A DNA stretch of 64,000 bases from Longimicrobium sp. (GCF_036388275.1 NZ_DASVSF010000110.1:62001-126000), one strand, 5' to 3'; positions 17,850 to 26,584 are shown, numbered from the stretch's first letter. Notes: generated by a model not told the origin, from the sequence alone. A program made the numbers and translations.

Positions 17850-20270
17850 ATGAACCCCGCGCCTGACCAACTCGCGGACTCCGCATCGGCGGCCAGCGCC
17901 CAGGCCACGCGTGAAGACGAGTGGCTGTGGGGGTGGGATCCCACGCCGGGGATCGTCAGCGTGTGGGCGGAGCCGAACGGCCGGGCGATCATCTGGCGCC
18001 GCCTTCCGGACACGGGCGCGCTGATCCGCGAGGACGAGCGGTATCGCCCGTGGCTCCTGCTCGACCGTCTGGACGACCTGCGCCATCTCGGCTCCTCCCT
18101 CGCCCCTGAAGGGACGCCTGAGGCCCGCGTCTGGTTCCGCGAGCTGGAGGGGCCCGGAACGCTGCGCTTCCTGGTTTCCGCCGAGGAGGGCAGGGCACTC
18201 GCCCAGGCCGTGCTGCACGGCGCGTCGCGGCGCCTGGGCCGGCAGGTGGGGCACCTGCGCGAGCTGGGCGGCGCCTCCGTGCTCGCCCTGCCGCCCGAGG
18301 AGCAGTACCTGGTGGCCACCGGGCGGACGTACTTCCGCGACCTCGCCTTCCACCAGCTCCACCGCCTGCAGTTCGACCTGGAAACGACGGGGCTCGACCC
18401 GTCGCGCAACCGCGTCTTCATGATCGCCGTCCGTTTCCCGGACGGCTCCACGCAGGTGCTGGAGGCGCGCGGCGAGGGCGACGCGGCGGAGGCGGAGCTG
18501 ATCCGCCAGTTGGTGGAGACGGTGCGCGAGGCCGATCCCGACGTCATCGAGAACCACAACCTGCACGGCTTCGACCTTCCCTTTCTCGCCACCCGCGCGC
18601 GCCGGCTGGGCGTGCGGATCGACCTGGGGCGGCTGGGCGGATTCGGGCTTCGTGAGCGGGCGGCGCGGCGCGGGACGGTGGATTCGCGCGATGCTTCGCG
18701 GCGTGTCCGCTTCCTGGCGCCGGGGCGCGAGCTGATCGACACGCTGGACGCGGTGATCCGCTACGACTTCGCGTCGCGCGACCTGCCGGGGCACGGGCTG
18801 AAGGCCGTCGCCAAGCACTTGGGGATCGCCGCGCCGGACCGCGAGTACGTGCCGGGAAGCCAGATCTACACCGTCTACCGCACGGACCCCGAGCGCATCC
18901 GCCGCTACGCCACGGACGACGTCGAAGAGGTGGCCGGCCTGGCGCACATGCTGGGCGGCGCCGCGTTCGCCCTGGCGCGCATGGCCCCGCGGCGGTACGA
19001 GCGGCTCGCGGACGCGGGGCCGGCGACCGGGGTCATCGACCCGCTGCTGGTGCGGGCCTACCTGCGCGCCGGCGCCGCGCTCCCCGCGCACCAGGCGGGG
19101 GACGGCACGCCCCACAGCGGCGCGGCGCTTCACCTGTTCGCCACCGGCGTGGCGCACCGCGTGGTCAAGGCCGACGTCGCCAGCCTGTACCCGTCGCTGA
19201 TGCGCGCCTACCGCATCGGGCCGGCGCGCGACTCGGTGGGCGCGCTTCTGGCCCTGGTGGACCGGCTGGTGGAGCAGCGGCTGGCCGCCAAGGCCCGTGG
19301 CCGGGCGGCGCCCCCTGGCTCGGCCGAGCGCCACACGCACGAGGCCATGTCCGCCGCGATGAAGCTGCTGGTGAACTCCGCGTACGGCTACCTGGCGGCG
19401 GGCGGCGAGCTGACGCGCTTCGCCGACGTGCACGCCGCCAACGAGGTGACGCGCCGGGGCCGCGAGATGCTGGGGATGATGTGCCGCGAGCTGGCCACGC
19501 GCGGGGTGACCCTGCTGGAAGCCGACACCGACGGCGTCTACTTCGCGGTCCCCGAGGGGTGGACCGAGGCCGACGAGCGGCGGGTGGTGGCCGAGGTCGC
19601 CACGCTGCTGCCGTCGCTGGTGCAGCTGGAGTTCGACGGGCGCTACGCGGCGATGCTTTCGCACGAGCCCAAGAACTACGCGCTGCTGGGATACGACGGG
19701 ACGCTGACGCTGCGCGGCGTCGCCTTCCGCAGCAGCCGCGCGGAGCCCTACGGCGAGGCGTTCCTGCGAGCCGCGCTGATGAAGCTGTTCGCGGGCGACG
19801 TGGGCGGGGTGCGCGACACCTATCTCGCCACGGTCGGCGCGCTCCGCCGCCGCGAGCTGCCCACCTTCGACGTGTCGTCTCGCGTGCGGCTGACCAAGTC
19901 GCCCGCGCGCTACGCCGAAACGCGCGAGGCCCGCCGCGAGCTGGCGTACGAGGCGCTGCTGGCCAGCGGGCGCACTGTGTGGCGCGTCGGGGAGCGGGTG
20001 CGGGTGTATCGCACCCAGGGCGGCGGCGCGTCGGTCGTCCCCTCGGCGGACGAGGACCCCGCCTCCAGCGCCGACCCGCGCGACTACGACGTGGCGCACT
20101 ACGCGCGCGTCCTCCGCACCACTTTTGCCGCGCGCCTGGCCCGCGCGCTCACCCCCGCCGACTTCGCCGCCGTCTTCGCGGATGCGGACCAGCTGTCCCT
20201 TTTTGCGCCATCCACCGCGGGCATGCGCCCGGTACTGCAGACCCTCGCGGCGCCGGTTGAACGCGGGTGA
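17850..20270 (+). CDS. Family B DNA polymerase with 3'-5' exonuclease
   Basis: 806 residues from ATG 17850 (MNPAPDQ). All six signature motifs are visible in order: Exo I FDLETTGLD (about 176), Exo II ENHNLHGFDLPFL (about 232), Exo III YATDDVEEV (about 352), polymerase motif A DVASLYPSLM (about 441), motif B KLLVNSAYGYL (about 503) and motif C EADTDGVYF (about 557). So both exonuclease and polymerase look active. Family B enzymes (E. coli Pol II, phage and archaeal polymerases) are patchily distributed in bacteria and usually act in repair or damage tolerance. It stands alone, with no clamp or helicase gene nearby. Codon use is like the host. Confidence 0.92.
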   Translation: MNPAPDQLADSASAASAQATREDEWLWGWDPTPGIVSVWAEPNGRAIIWRRLPDTGALIREDERYRPWLLLDRLDDLRHLGSSLAPEGTPEARVWFRELEGPGTLRFLVSAEEGRALAQAVLHGASRRLGRQVGHLRELGGASVLALPPEEQYLVATGRTYFRDLAFHQLHRLQFDLETTGLDPSRNRVFMIAVRFPDGSTQVLEARGEGDAAEAELIRQLVETVREADPDVIENHNLHGFDLPFLATRARRLGVRIDLGRLGGFGLRERAARRGTVDSRDASRRVRFLAPGRELIDTLDAVIRYDFASRDLPGHGLKAVAKHLGIAAPDREYVPGSQIYTVYRTDPERIRRYATDDVEEVAGLAHMLGGAAFALARMAPRRYERLADAGPATGVIDPLLVRAYLRAGAALPAHQAGDGTPHSGAALHLFATGVAHRVVKADVASLYPSLMRAYRIGPARDSVGALLALVDRLVEQRLAAKARGRAAPPGSAERHTHEAMSAAMKLLVNSAYGYLAAGGELTRFADVHAANEVTRRGREMLGMMCRELATRGVTLLEADTDGVYFAVPEGWTEADERRVVAEVATLLPSLVQLEFDGRYAAMLSHEPKNYALLGYDGTLTLRGVAFRSSRAEPYGEAFLRAALMKLFAGDVGGVRDTYLATVGALRRRELPTFDVSSRVRLTKSPARYAETREARRELAYEALLASGRTVWRVGERVRVYRTQGGGASVVPSADEDPASSADPRDYDVAHYARVLRTTFAARLARALTPADFAAVFADADQLSLFAPSTAGMRPVLQTLAAPVERG

Positions 20271-20317
20271 TCAAAACCGGAGGACGAGGTGACCGGCGGC
20301 TGGGCGGGATTTCAAGC

Positions 20318-20346
20318 TTGACCCGCGCGAGTCCAGCTTGTACGTT
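20318..20346 (+). promoter_or_regulatory. Likely sigma70-type promoter for the 20370 gene
   Basis: TTGACC at 20318-20323 and TACGTT at 20341-20346 with a 17-base spacer, 24 bases before the ATG, which itself has a near-perfect Shine-Dalgarno AAAGGAGGT at 20357-20365. Confidence 0.5.
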
Positions 20347-20369
20347 TCGCGAGCAGAAAGGAGGTCGCG

Positions 20370-20705
20370 ATGGCCAAAACTACAGGTCCGGAGACGCGCC
20401 CTAGCAGGTGGGACGTGACGAACGTCGAGGCCGTGCCGCAGAAGCGCGTGAAGCGGTTCACCTCCAGGCGAGTCGTCGAGGGTGGCCCCGCACCGGCCGG
20501 CCACGGCAAGAAAGTCCTGGGAGGCGCCTCGCGCGTGCTCAAGCGGGCCTACGCGAGGATTACCCGGCGTTCCGGACGGGGACCGGACCATCCAGGGGAG
20601 CGGCCGCTTGCCCCTGTTGGTGAGGACATGGAGGCCTTCTTCGAGGCGCAGAAAAACGCGAGCCGGGCCAGCCGCGCGCTCCTGAGTCGCCAGCGCCAAT
20701 ACTGA
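20370..20705 (+). CDS. Small basic protein, unknown function
   Basis: 111 residues with an unusually strong ribosome site (AAAGGAGGT, five bases before the ATG), so it is very likely expressed. Strongly basic in the middle (KRVKRFTSRRVV, RVLKRAYARITRRSGRG) and with a short acidic/aromatic segment near residue 86 (EDMEAFFEAQKNASRASRAL) that could form a helix. No family recognised. It precedes the 20757 gene by about 50 bases in the same direction and could be its partner, for example an antitoxin, but there is no direct sequence support for that. Confidence 0.7.
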   Translation: MAKTTGPETRPSRWDVTNVEAVPQKRVKRFTSRRVVEGGPAPAGHGKKVLGGASRVLKRAYARITRRSGRGPDHPGERPLAPVGEDMEAFFEAQKNASRASRALLSRQRQY

Positions 20706-20756
20706 ACGCGCCACGCCACCTTTCTTCGAGGGCTGGGATCACTGGATTCCGGCCCT

Positions 20757-21593
20757 TTGCACATCCACGTCTATCCCCAAATGCTGAAAATTGCACTCCC
20801 GGGCGAGGCGTGGCCAACCGGGTACGTCTTCGACGTGCCCAGGTGGAGGCGGAACGTCCCCGACAGCAAACCCTGGCGACCGTTCTACCTGCTGAACCGC
20901 GTGGTTCCTGGAGACGCCGCGACGCTGGCCCTGATGACGACCAAGTCGACAGAGGTGGCGTATGGCGCGACGCAATTCACGGTGCCCAATCCGAAGAACT
21001 TGCGGCTGCCCGGGCAGGACGCGAGTTACATCGAGGTTTCCTCGATTCTCGTCGAAGATTCCAGTAACTTCTCGACTGCGTCGGACAACTTGTCCCGCTA
21101 TCGGGCAGCGGTTCGCACTTACCTGTACACCGCATTGGGAATGGGCCAGGGCACAGGTCCCGGTACGGACCGCGAGAGTATCCGCGGATTTCTGGTTCGC
21201 TTGACGGAAGCGATGCAGGATGAGTTCGGCTACGCTTTCGGGATCGTGCTCACCCGTCACGAGTACAGCCGGTCGCGCCGCCTGCAAACCGTGGTTCCCG
21301 TCATCGACCTGCGGTACTTCATCGGGCCAGACATGCCTCCGGAGGCGTTCGAACCAAAGGGCGGCCTCATTCGCCCAGCGGATGGCACGGCCGCGTGGCT
21401 GAGGCAGTTGCCTGCCGCATGGGCCGGACACGTCCTCAACGTACCCCTCCTGAATACGTTTACCGAAGAATGGCAGGAGCACCGCGATCGCACGCGGTGG
21501 CTGCCCCGCCAAATCGAGTATGTCTACCCGATCCCCGTTGACGACGCGACTCTCGCCGCGGTCGAAGCCGCCGTCTCCGAGCGGCTCCAGTAG
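20757..21593 (+). CDS. Unknown protein, N-terminal half resembling PemK/MazF fold
   Basis: 278 residues from ATG 20757; an internal ATG at 20781 (MLKIALPGEAW) is an equally good start. Residues 10-125 follow the spacing of PemK/MazF-type proteins: GEAW near the start, a strand KPWRPFYLLN, then TLALMTTKS, SYIEVSSIL and a C-terminal helix VRTYLYTALGMG. That similarity is weak and by eye. The second half (about 130-278), with EAMQDEFGYAFGIVL and VIDLRYFIGPDMP, is unlike MazF and unknown. GC is lower than in flanking genes. Function unknown; a toxin-like role is speculation. Confidence 0.6.
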   Translation: MHIHVYPQMLKIALPGEAWPTGYVFDVPRWRRNVPDSKPWRPFYLLNRVVPGDAATLALMTTKSTEVAYGATQFTVPNPKNLRLPGQDASYIEVSSILVEDSSNFSTASDNLSRYRAAVRTYLYTALGMGQGTGPGTDRESIRGFLVRLTEAMQDEFGYAFGIVLTRHEYSRSRRLQTVVPVIDLRYFIGPDMPPEAFEPKGGLIRPADGTAAWLRQLPAAWAGHVLNVPLLNTFTEEWQEHRDRTRWLPRQIEYVYPIPVDDATLAAVEAAVSERLQ

Positions 21594-21679
21594 CTGGCGG
21601 CACTCGCCCCGGGTCGAGGTGGCATAGGCAATGCGTTCCCTCCGGCGCTCTGGTCAACGCCTAGCAAGGAGACGGACGT

Positions 21680-22771
21680 ATGGATCAAGATCGCAACGAT
21701 GGTGGCTTCGGCGACAACAGCGGCACTTCCGGCACCTCCCGGGACCTGAGCGCGTCGACGGGCGGAAGCACGGGCGGCGGCCTCGGTGGCTCGACGGGCA
21801 GCGGACTGGGCGGTTCGACCGGAGCAGGATCGACCGGCGGACTGGGCGGCTCGACCGGCGCGGGGTCGACTGGCGGACTGGGCGGCTCGACTGGGGCCGG
21901 CTCGACCGGCGGTGGGCTCGGTGGGTCCACGGGCGGCGGCCTGGGTGGTTCGACCGGCGGCCTCGGCGGCTCGACCGGGGCGGGATCGACCGGCGGGCTT
22001 GGTGGTTCGACGGGCAGCCTGGGATCGTCGGGTGACCTGGGCGGCGCGTCCGGCACCGCGAGCTTTGGTGGCACGGAAGACGACTTCGGGACGGCCGAAA
22101 CGACGTACCAGCGGCACTACGCCACGGTACCGGCCACGCCCGCCACGGGTCCGTCCACGTACGACGAGGCGCGCACCGGGTACGAGCTGGGCCACCGCGC
22201 CGCGGCCAACCCCACGTACTCGGGCCGCGACTTCAACGAGGTCGAGGTGGACATCCGCCGCGACTACGGCGAGGACAAGGAAGGCCGCTACGAGCGCATC
22301 CGCGGCTTTGCGGCCCACGCGTACGACTGGAAGATGATCGTGGGCGGCATCGCGCTGGCGGCAGGCGGCTGGTGGGCCGGCCGCAAGCTGTACGAGAGCC
22401 TCCGCGACATCAACGAGGAGGAGGAGCAGGAGTGCCGCACGTACTACGAGTCGCACCCGGTGCGGACCACGGGCGTGCCGTACGACCGGGCGCGCACCGT
22501 GTACGTGGTGGGCTACGCCGCGGCTCGTAACCCGGAGTACGCCGGGCGCAGCTTCGACGACGTGGAGCCGCACCTGCGCAGCGGCTTCAGCGGCTCGCGC
22601 GCGGCGAGCTACGACTCGCTGCGTGACTTCGCGCGCCGCGGCTATGAGCGCGGCACCTCGCGCTCGGGCGGCGGAACCACCGGCACGGGCACGACCGGCA
22701 CCGGTGGATACGGCTCGACCGGGAGCACGGGCACCGGCGGCGGGACCGCCGGCGGCACCGGCGGGTTCTGA
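21680..22771 (+). CDS. Gly/Ser/Thr-repeat protein with duplicated stress-type domain
   Basis: 363 residues, ribosome site AAGGAGA before the ATG. Residues 25-120 are tandem Gly/Ser/Thr units (GGSTGAGSTGGL and variants). Two copies of a domain follow: residues about 137-210 (YDEARTGYELGHRAAANPTY, then GRDFNEVEVDIRRDY) and about 262-320 (YDRARTVYVVGYAAARNPEY, then GRSFDDVEPHLRSGF). One membrane-like segment lies between them (WKMIVGGIALAAGGWWAGR). This YxxxR/GRxFxxVE repeat accompanies general-stress proteins in several phyla; its activity is not known. A glycine-rich tail ends the protein. A strong terminator follows. Confidence 0.72.
   Translation: MDQDRNDGGFGDNSGTSGTSRDLSASTGGSTGGGLGGSTGSGLGGSTGAGSTGGLGGSTGAGSTGGLGGSTGAGSTGGGLGGSTGGGLGGSTGGLGGSTGAGSTGGLGGSTGSLGSSGDLGGASGTASFGGTEDDFGTAETTYQRHYATVPATPATGPSTYDEARTGYELGHRAAANPTYSGRDFNEVEVDIRRDYGEDKEGRYERIRGFAAHAYDWKMIVGGIALAAGGWWAGRKLYESLRDINEEEEQECRTYYESHPVRTTGVPYDRARTVYVVGYAAARNPEYAGRSFDDVEPHLRSGFSGSRAASYDSLRDFARRGYERGTSRSGGGTTGTGTTGTGGYGSTGSTGTGGGTAGGTGGF
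21764..22030 (+). repeat. In-gene tandem repeats encoding Gly/Ser/Thr units
   Basis: Imperfect units of roughly 27 to 33 bases built on GGCGGCTCGACCGG-like sequence. They stay in frame and vary mainly at third positions, so this is a protein-level low-complexity tract and not a CRISPR array. Confidence 0.8.
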
Positions 22772-22802
22772 ACGGCCGGCACGAACCTGTAGCCGCCACG
22801 GA
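22764..22802 (+). repeat. Direct repeat, copy 1 (partner at 23388-23428)
   Basis: About 40 bases sharing GCGGGTTC.GAAC.GCCGGCACG followed by AACCTGTAGCCGC with 23388-23428. Both copies sit just before a similar GCGCCCGCCGGG hairpin, so the whole 3' flank appears duplicated around the 22993 gene. Confidence 0.75.
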
Positions 22803-22817
22803 AGGTAATTGTAGGCA

Positions 22818-22852
22818 GCGCCCGCCGGGATGGCTCCCGGCGGGCGCTTTGT
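22818..22852 (+). terminator. Intrinsic terminator
   Basis: 13-base-pair perfect stem (22818-22830 with 22835-22847), loop TGGC, then TTTGTT. The stem core GCGCCCGCCGGGA recurs at 23439-23480 and 25205-25237. Confidence 0.88.
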
Positions 22853-22916
22853 TCCGTCATTGAGCGCCCTCACGCCCGTCCGTTCAGGCTCAAACGCGCG
22901 AGCCAGCATGGTGGAG

Positions 22917-22945
22917 TTGTCGATTCGGTATCAGACATTTAATAT
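22917..22945 (+). promoter_or_regulatory. Likely promoter of the 22993 gene
   Basis: TTGTCG at 22917-22922 and TAATAT at 22940-22945, spacer 17 bases, in an AT-rich pocket 48 bases before the ATG. Confidence 0.5.
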
Positions 22946-22992
22946 TCAGACCAAGCGCTTTACCGGTACCCGCATTCGAAAGGAAGGCAGGC

Positions 22993-23349
22993 ATGAGATT
23001 CCCGATTCTACGGACCCTCCCCGTGCTGGCACTCGCGGCAGTCGCCGCGGGCTTCACGCATGTGCCCGCGAGCACTACGGCCCAATCAACTTCAACCTCG
23101 TCTTACCTCCGGGTGAACGTCTCATGCAGCGGCGTGCGATGCAATGCGTTGGCCCAGGGAGGCAGTGGATCGTACGTCGATTGGGAGTGGAGCGGTGCGG
23201 AAGAACTGGGGGAGGGTGGGAATTGGAGTGTTGCTGACGCGACCCCGTACTGCGTACCCGGCCTGGTGCTCGAGGTCCTCGCAACCGTGACGGATAGCAA
23301 CGGGGGATCGGCATCTGGGTCCGCACTGGTGTTCTGTCCCTTCAACTAG
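22993..23349 (+). CDS. Small secreted protein resembling the C-terminal domain of the nearby subtilase
   Basis: 118 residues with ribosome site AAAGGAAGG and a signal peptide (LPVLALAAVAAGFTHVPAS). The mature part NVSCSG, GGSGSYVDWEW and TVTDSNGGSASGS parallels the last 90 residues of the subtilase at 23670 (SVSCPGG, GGSGTGYSFSW, TVTDSNGTSVYFS), including paired cysteines near both ends. It looks like a free-standing copy of that beta-sandwich domain, arisen by duplication together with the 3' flank. Function unknown; may bind a surface or ligand. Confidence 0.75.
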   Translation: MRFPILRTLPVLALAAVAAGFTHVPASTTAQSTSTSSYLRVNVSCSGVRCNALAQGGSGSYVDWEWSGAEELGEGGNWSVADATPYCVPGLVLEVLATVTDSNGGSASGSALVFCPFN

Positions 23350-23387
23350 TGACACGAATCCGCTCCAGTATGCACCGTCGGCTCGGG

Positions 23388-23428
23388 CGGGTTCGGAACG
23401 CCGGCACGAACCTGTAGCCGCGCACGGA
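23388..23428 (+). repeat. Direct repeat, copy 2 (partner at 22764-22802)
   Basis: Second copy of the about 40-base sequence described at 22764, again directly upstream of a hairpin. Confidence 0.75.
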
Positions 23429-23438
23429 ACACGGAAAG

Positions 23439-23480
23439 CGAAGCGCCCGCCGGGAGCCATTTCGGCGGGCGCTTCCGTGT
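23439..23480 (+). terminator. Intrinsic terminator after the 22993 gene
   Basis: Stem AAGCGCCCGCCG (23441-23452) with CGGCGGGCGCTT (23463-23474), ten-base loop; flanks CGGAA and TTCCG can extend the helix. No long T-tract. Confidence 0.7.
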
Positions 23481-23669
23481 GTGGCGACGCGGTAGCCAGA
23501 CGCTCCGCCGCCGCGTGCGCTTCGCTCGCGAGGGTGAGTGCGTCCTGCATCCCATCGAGCGGAAACTCGCCCGCGAAAGAGTACGTCGTTGCTCTTGCTG
23601 CTATCCATATACGCCGTTAAAAATCAAGTCGTAGTCGGTTTCTTTTCCATCTACACGCAGGAGGAAGGC

Positions 23670-25163
23670 ATGAGGCTCCCGATCCACCGTTCGCTCCCCG
23701 CCGTGATCCTGGCAGGCGCCCTGGCGGGCTGCAGCGATGCGCCGACCACCACGGCGCCCCAGGCGGCGAGCGTCCAAGACGAGGCACCGCTGCTCGCCGC
23801 GGCGCCGGGGCAGGGCATTCGCGACCGGTACATCGTGGTCTTCAACGACGGCACGCCCGATGCGCCGGGGCTGGCCAGACAGCTGGTGGGGGCGCACGGC
23901 GGAACGCTCCACTACACGTACCAGAGTGCCCTGCGCGGCTTCGCGGCCACGCTGCCGCCCGCGGCAGTCGAAGCCGTGAGGCGCAATCCGCGGGTCGCGT
24001 ACGTGGAGCAGGACGGAGTCGCGCGAGCGAGCGCCACGCAGTCGAACGCGCCCTGGGGGCTGGACCGCATCGACCAGGAAAACCTGCCGCTGAACGGTAC
24101 CTACACCTACAACTACACGGGCTCGGGGGTGCGCATCTACGTCATCGACACGGGCGTCCGGTTCGACCACGCAGAGTTCGGGGGGCGCGCGTCCGGGGGG
24201 TACGATGCGTTCGGCGGCAACGCCTCGGATTGCAACGGCCACGGCACTCACGTGGCCGGCACGGCCGCGGGAAGCACCTACGGCGTGGCCAAGGGCGCCA
24301 GCGTCATCTCGGTGCGCGTGCTGGACTGCGGCGGCTCCGGGGCATGGAGCGGGGTCATCGCGGGTGTGGACTGGGTGACGCAGAACCACGTGAAGCCGGC
24401 GGTGGCCAACATGTCGCTCAGCGGCGGCATCAACACCTCGGCGGACCAGGCCGTGGCCAACTCCATCGCGGCGGGGGTGACGTACGCGATCGCCGCGGGG
24501 AACGACTACGGATACGACGCCTGCCAGAAGACCCCGGCCCGGGTGAGCACGGCGCTCACAGTGGGTGCCACGACCTCAACCGATGCCCGCGCCGACTACT
24601 CCAACATCGGCACCTGCCTGGACCTCTTCGCGCCGGGCTCGGCCATCACCTCGGCCTGGCACACCAGCAGCACGGCCGTCAACACCATCGACGGCACCTC
24701 GATGGCCTCGCCGCACGTGGCGGGCGTTGCCGCGCTGTACCTGCAGAACAACACCACCGCGTCGCCGGCCACCGTGGCGTCGGCCATCATCAACGCGGCC
24801 TTCGTCAACAAGCTCAGCGGCATCGGCACGGGGTCGCCCAACCGCCTGCTGAACTCGCTGGTCGGCACGACCACGCCGCCGCCCACGCCGCTGACCGCAT
24901 CGGTCTCGTGCCCCGGCGGGCGCGACTACTACAACCGGGTAGACTGCACCGCCACGGCGTCGGGCGGCAGCGGCACCGGCTACAGCTTCTCGTGGCACAG
25001 CGGGTCCGAGTACTACGACCAGGGCGGGGTCAGCAAGGCCCTGGTGCCGTGCAACGTCAACTCCAGCGGCGGCTATTACAGCAGCGGGTACCTGACGGCG
25101 TACGGCACGGTCACGGACAGCAACGGGACGAGCGTCTACTTCTCCACCTCGCGCTCCTGCTGA
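23670..25163 (+). CDS. Secreted S8 family serine protease (subtilisin/proteinase K type)
   Basis: 497 residues from ATG 23670 with ribosome site AGGAGGAAGG. The signal sequence ends in a lipobox LAGC (LPAVILAGALAGCSD), so probably a lipoprotein. Inhibitor I9 propeptide at about 47-120 (DRYIVVFNDGT, VAYVEQDGV). Catalytic triad: Asp in YVIDTGV (about 159), His in GHGTHVAGT (about 191), Ser in GTSMASPHVAG (about 343), with the oxyanion Asn in AAGND. A Pro/Thr linker (TTTPPPTPL) leads to a Cys-bounded C-terminal domain shared with the 22993 protein. Likely an exported broad-specificity protease. Confidence 0.95.
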   Translation: MRLPIHRSLPAVILAGALAGCSDAPTTTAPQAASVQDEAPLLAAAPGQGIRDRYIVVFNDGTPDAPGLARQLVGAHGGTLHYTYQSALRGFAATLPPAAVEAVRRNPRVAYVEQDGVARASATQSNAPWGLDRIDQENLPLNGTYTYNYTGSGVRIYVIDTGVRFDHAEFGGRASGGYDAFGGNASDCNGHGTHVAGTAAGSTYGVAKGASVISVRVLDCGGSGAWSGVIAGVDWVTQNHVKPAVANMSLSGGINTSADQAVANSIAAGVTYAIAAGNDYGYDACQKTPARVSTALTVGATTSTDARADYSNIGTCLDLFAPGSAITSAWHTSSTAVNTIDGTSMASPHVAGVAALYLQNNTTASPATVASAIINAAFVNKLSGIGTGSPNRLLNSLVGTTTPPPTPLTASVSCPGGRDYYNRVDCTATASGGSGTGYSFSWHSGSEYYDQGGVSKALVPCNVNSSGGYYSSGYLTAYGTVTDSNGTSVYFSTSRSC

Positions 25164-25204
25164 GGATGGCGGGAGAGTTTCAGCCAGGACGGGAGTGAAA
25201 CGCA

Positions 25205-25237
25205 GCGCCCGCCGGGAGCCATCCCGGCGGGCGCATT
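25205..25237 (+). terminator. Intrinsic terminator after the subtilase
   Basis: 13-base-pair perfect stem (25205-25217 with 25222-25234), loop GCCA; same stem sequence as at 22818 but followed by CATTGC and no T-run. Confidence 0.7.
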
Positions 25238-25349
25238 GCTGGTCCGGGTGATCGCAGGGACCGCCGGTCAGGTGACAGGTTCCGGCCCACCCGCTATTCT
25301 GTGGGGCCGTGACTCGGACATGCTTGTGTGATTCCCGCCGCCACGCCGA

Positions 25350-26573
25350 ATGACGAACTATACGGACGCCGAACTCGAAGCGATGCTCGCCGACCTCGAA
25401 TCGGACCGCGCGGAGAGAAAGGAATCGTTTTCCGGCGACGTACCCACCAAGGTGCGCGAAGCTGTGTGCGCGTTCGCGAACGATCTTCCCGGCCACCGTA
25501 AGGCCGGCGTCGTGTTCGTCGGCGCGCGCGACCGCACGGGGGAGGCGAGCGGCCTGCAGATCACGGATGAACTGCTGCTTCGGCTGGCGGACATAAAGAC
25601 GGACGGCAACATCGTACCGCCGCCCAGCATGACGGTGGCGAAGCGCGCGCTTCGAGGCGGCGAGATGGCCGTTATCATCGTGGAGCCGTCGGATTCTCCG
25701 CCGGTACGATTCCGGGGGCGGGTGCACATCCGCATCGGTCCACGCCGAGGCATCGCCAGCGCGCAGGATGAGCGTATACTTACGGAGAAGCGCAAGGCGG
25801 GGGATAGCCCGTTCGACATCCACCCGCTCCGGTCTGCCACGCTGGCCGACCTGGACCGCGTGCGCTTCGAGAACGACTACCTGCCCGCGGCGTTTGCGCC
25901 CGACGTGCTGGAGGCGAACGATCGCACCTTGGAGCAGCGGCTCGCGGTCACCAAGATGGTGGACGGGGCGGATACGGCCGTCCCAACCGTGCTTGGAATT
26001 CTCACCCTCGGAAAGTCGACGCGCGATTTCATTCCGGGCGCATACATCCAGTTCTTGCGGATCGGGGGGCAGAGCCTGGGTGATCCGGTAACGGACGAAC
26101 TGGCGGTGGATGGCGCGATCAGCGAGGTGATCCGGCGCATCGACGACAAGTTGGAATCGCACAACCGCACGGCGGTCAACATCACGGCGGGCCCGCGGGA
26201 GGAGCGTCGCTCGCTGTATCCCATCAGTGCGCTGCAGCAGCTCGTCCGGAACGCCGTGATGCACCGCACGTACGAGGCGACGCACGCCCCGGTGCGCGTC
26301 TACTGGTACGACGATCGCATCGAGATCAGCAATCCCGGAGGACCGTTCGGGATCGTGAGCATCGAGAACTTCGGCCAGCCGGGCGTCGCGGACTACCGCA
26401 ATCCCAACCTCGCCGAGGCGATGCGGGTGTTCGGGTTCGTGCAGCGTTTCGGCTTCGGGCTGGCGATCGCGCGGCGTGCACTCGCGGAGAACGGAAATCC
26501 GCCGCTGGAGCTGGATGTCCAGTCGTCCCACGTAACCGTCGCCGTGAGGGCGGCCCCGCAACCTGCTCCTTGA
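25350..26573 (+). CDS. AlbA_2/Schlafen-domain protein with HATPase_c_4-like C-terminus
   Basis: 407 residues. N-terminal part (RAERKESFSGD, then VCAFANDLPGHRKAGVVFVG) is the Schlafen AlbA_2 domain, which binds nucleic acid or nucleotides. The C-terminal part (LQQLVRNAVMHRTYEATHAP, then RIEISNPGGPFG and RFGFGLAIARRAL) has the N-box and G-boxes of the ATPase domain PF13749 common in RecG-like transcriptional regulators. Such proteins occur as solitary regulators and in defence loci; this one is convergent with an unknown gene. GC lower than average. Exact role unknown. Confidence 0.8.
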   Translation: MTNYTDAELEAMLADLESDRAERKESFSGDVPTKVREAVCAFANDLPGHRKAGVVFVGARDRTGEASGLQITDELLLRLADIKTDGNIVPPPSMTVAKRALRGGEMAVIIVEPSDSPPVRFRGRVHIRIGPRRGIASAQDERILTEKRKAGDSPFDIHPLRSATLADLDRVRFENDYLPAAFAPDVLEANDRTLEQRLAVTKMVDGADTAVPTVLGILTLGKSTRDFIPGAYIQFLRIGGQSLGDPVTDELAVDGAISEVIRRIDDKLESHNRTAVNITAGPREERRSLYPISALQQLVRNAVMHRTYEATHAPVRVYWYDDRIEISNPGGPFGIVSIENFGQPGVADYRNPNLAEAMRVFGFVQRFGFGLAIARRALAENGNPPLELDVQSSHVTVAVRAAPQPAP

Positions 26574-26584
26574 GACCCGGTCCG

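Noticed and set aside
21764..22030. Regular short repeats as a CRISPR array
   Set aside because: Units are in frame, there are no unique spacers, and the tract continues into a clear protein.
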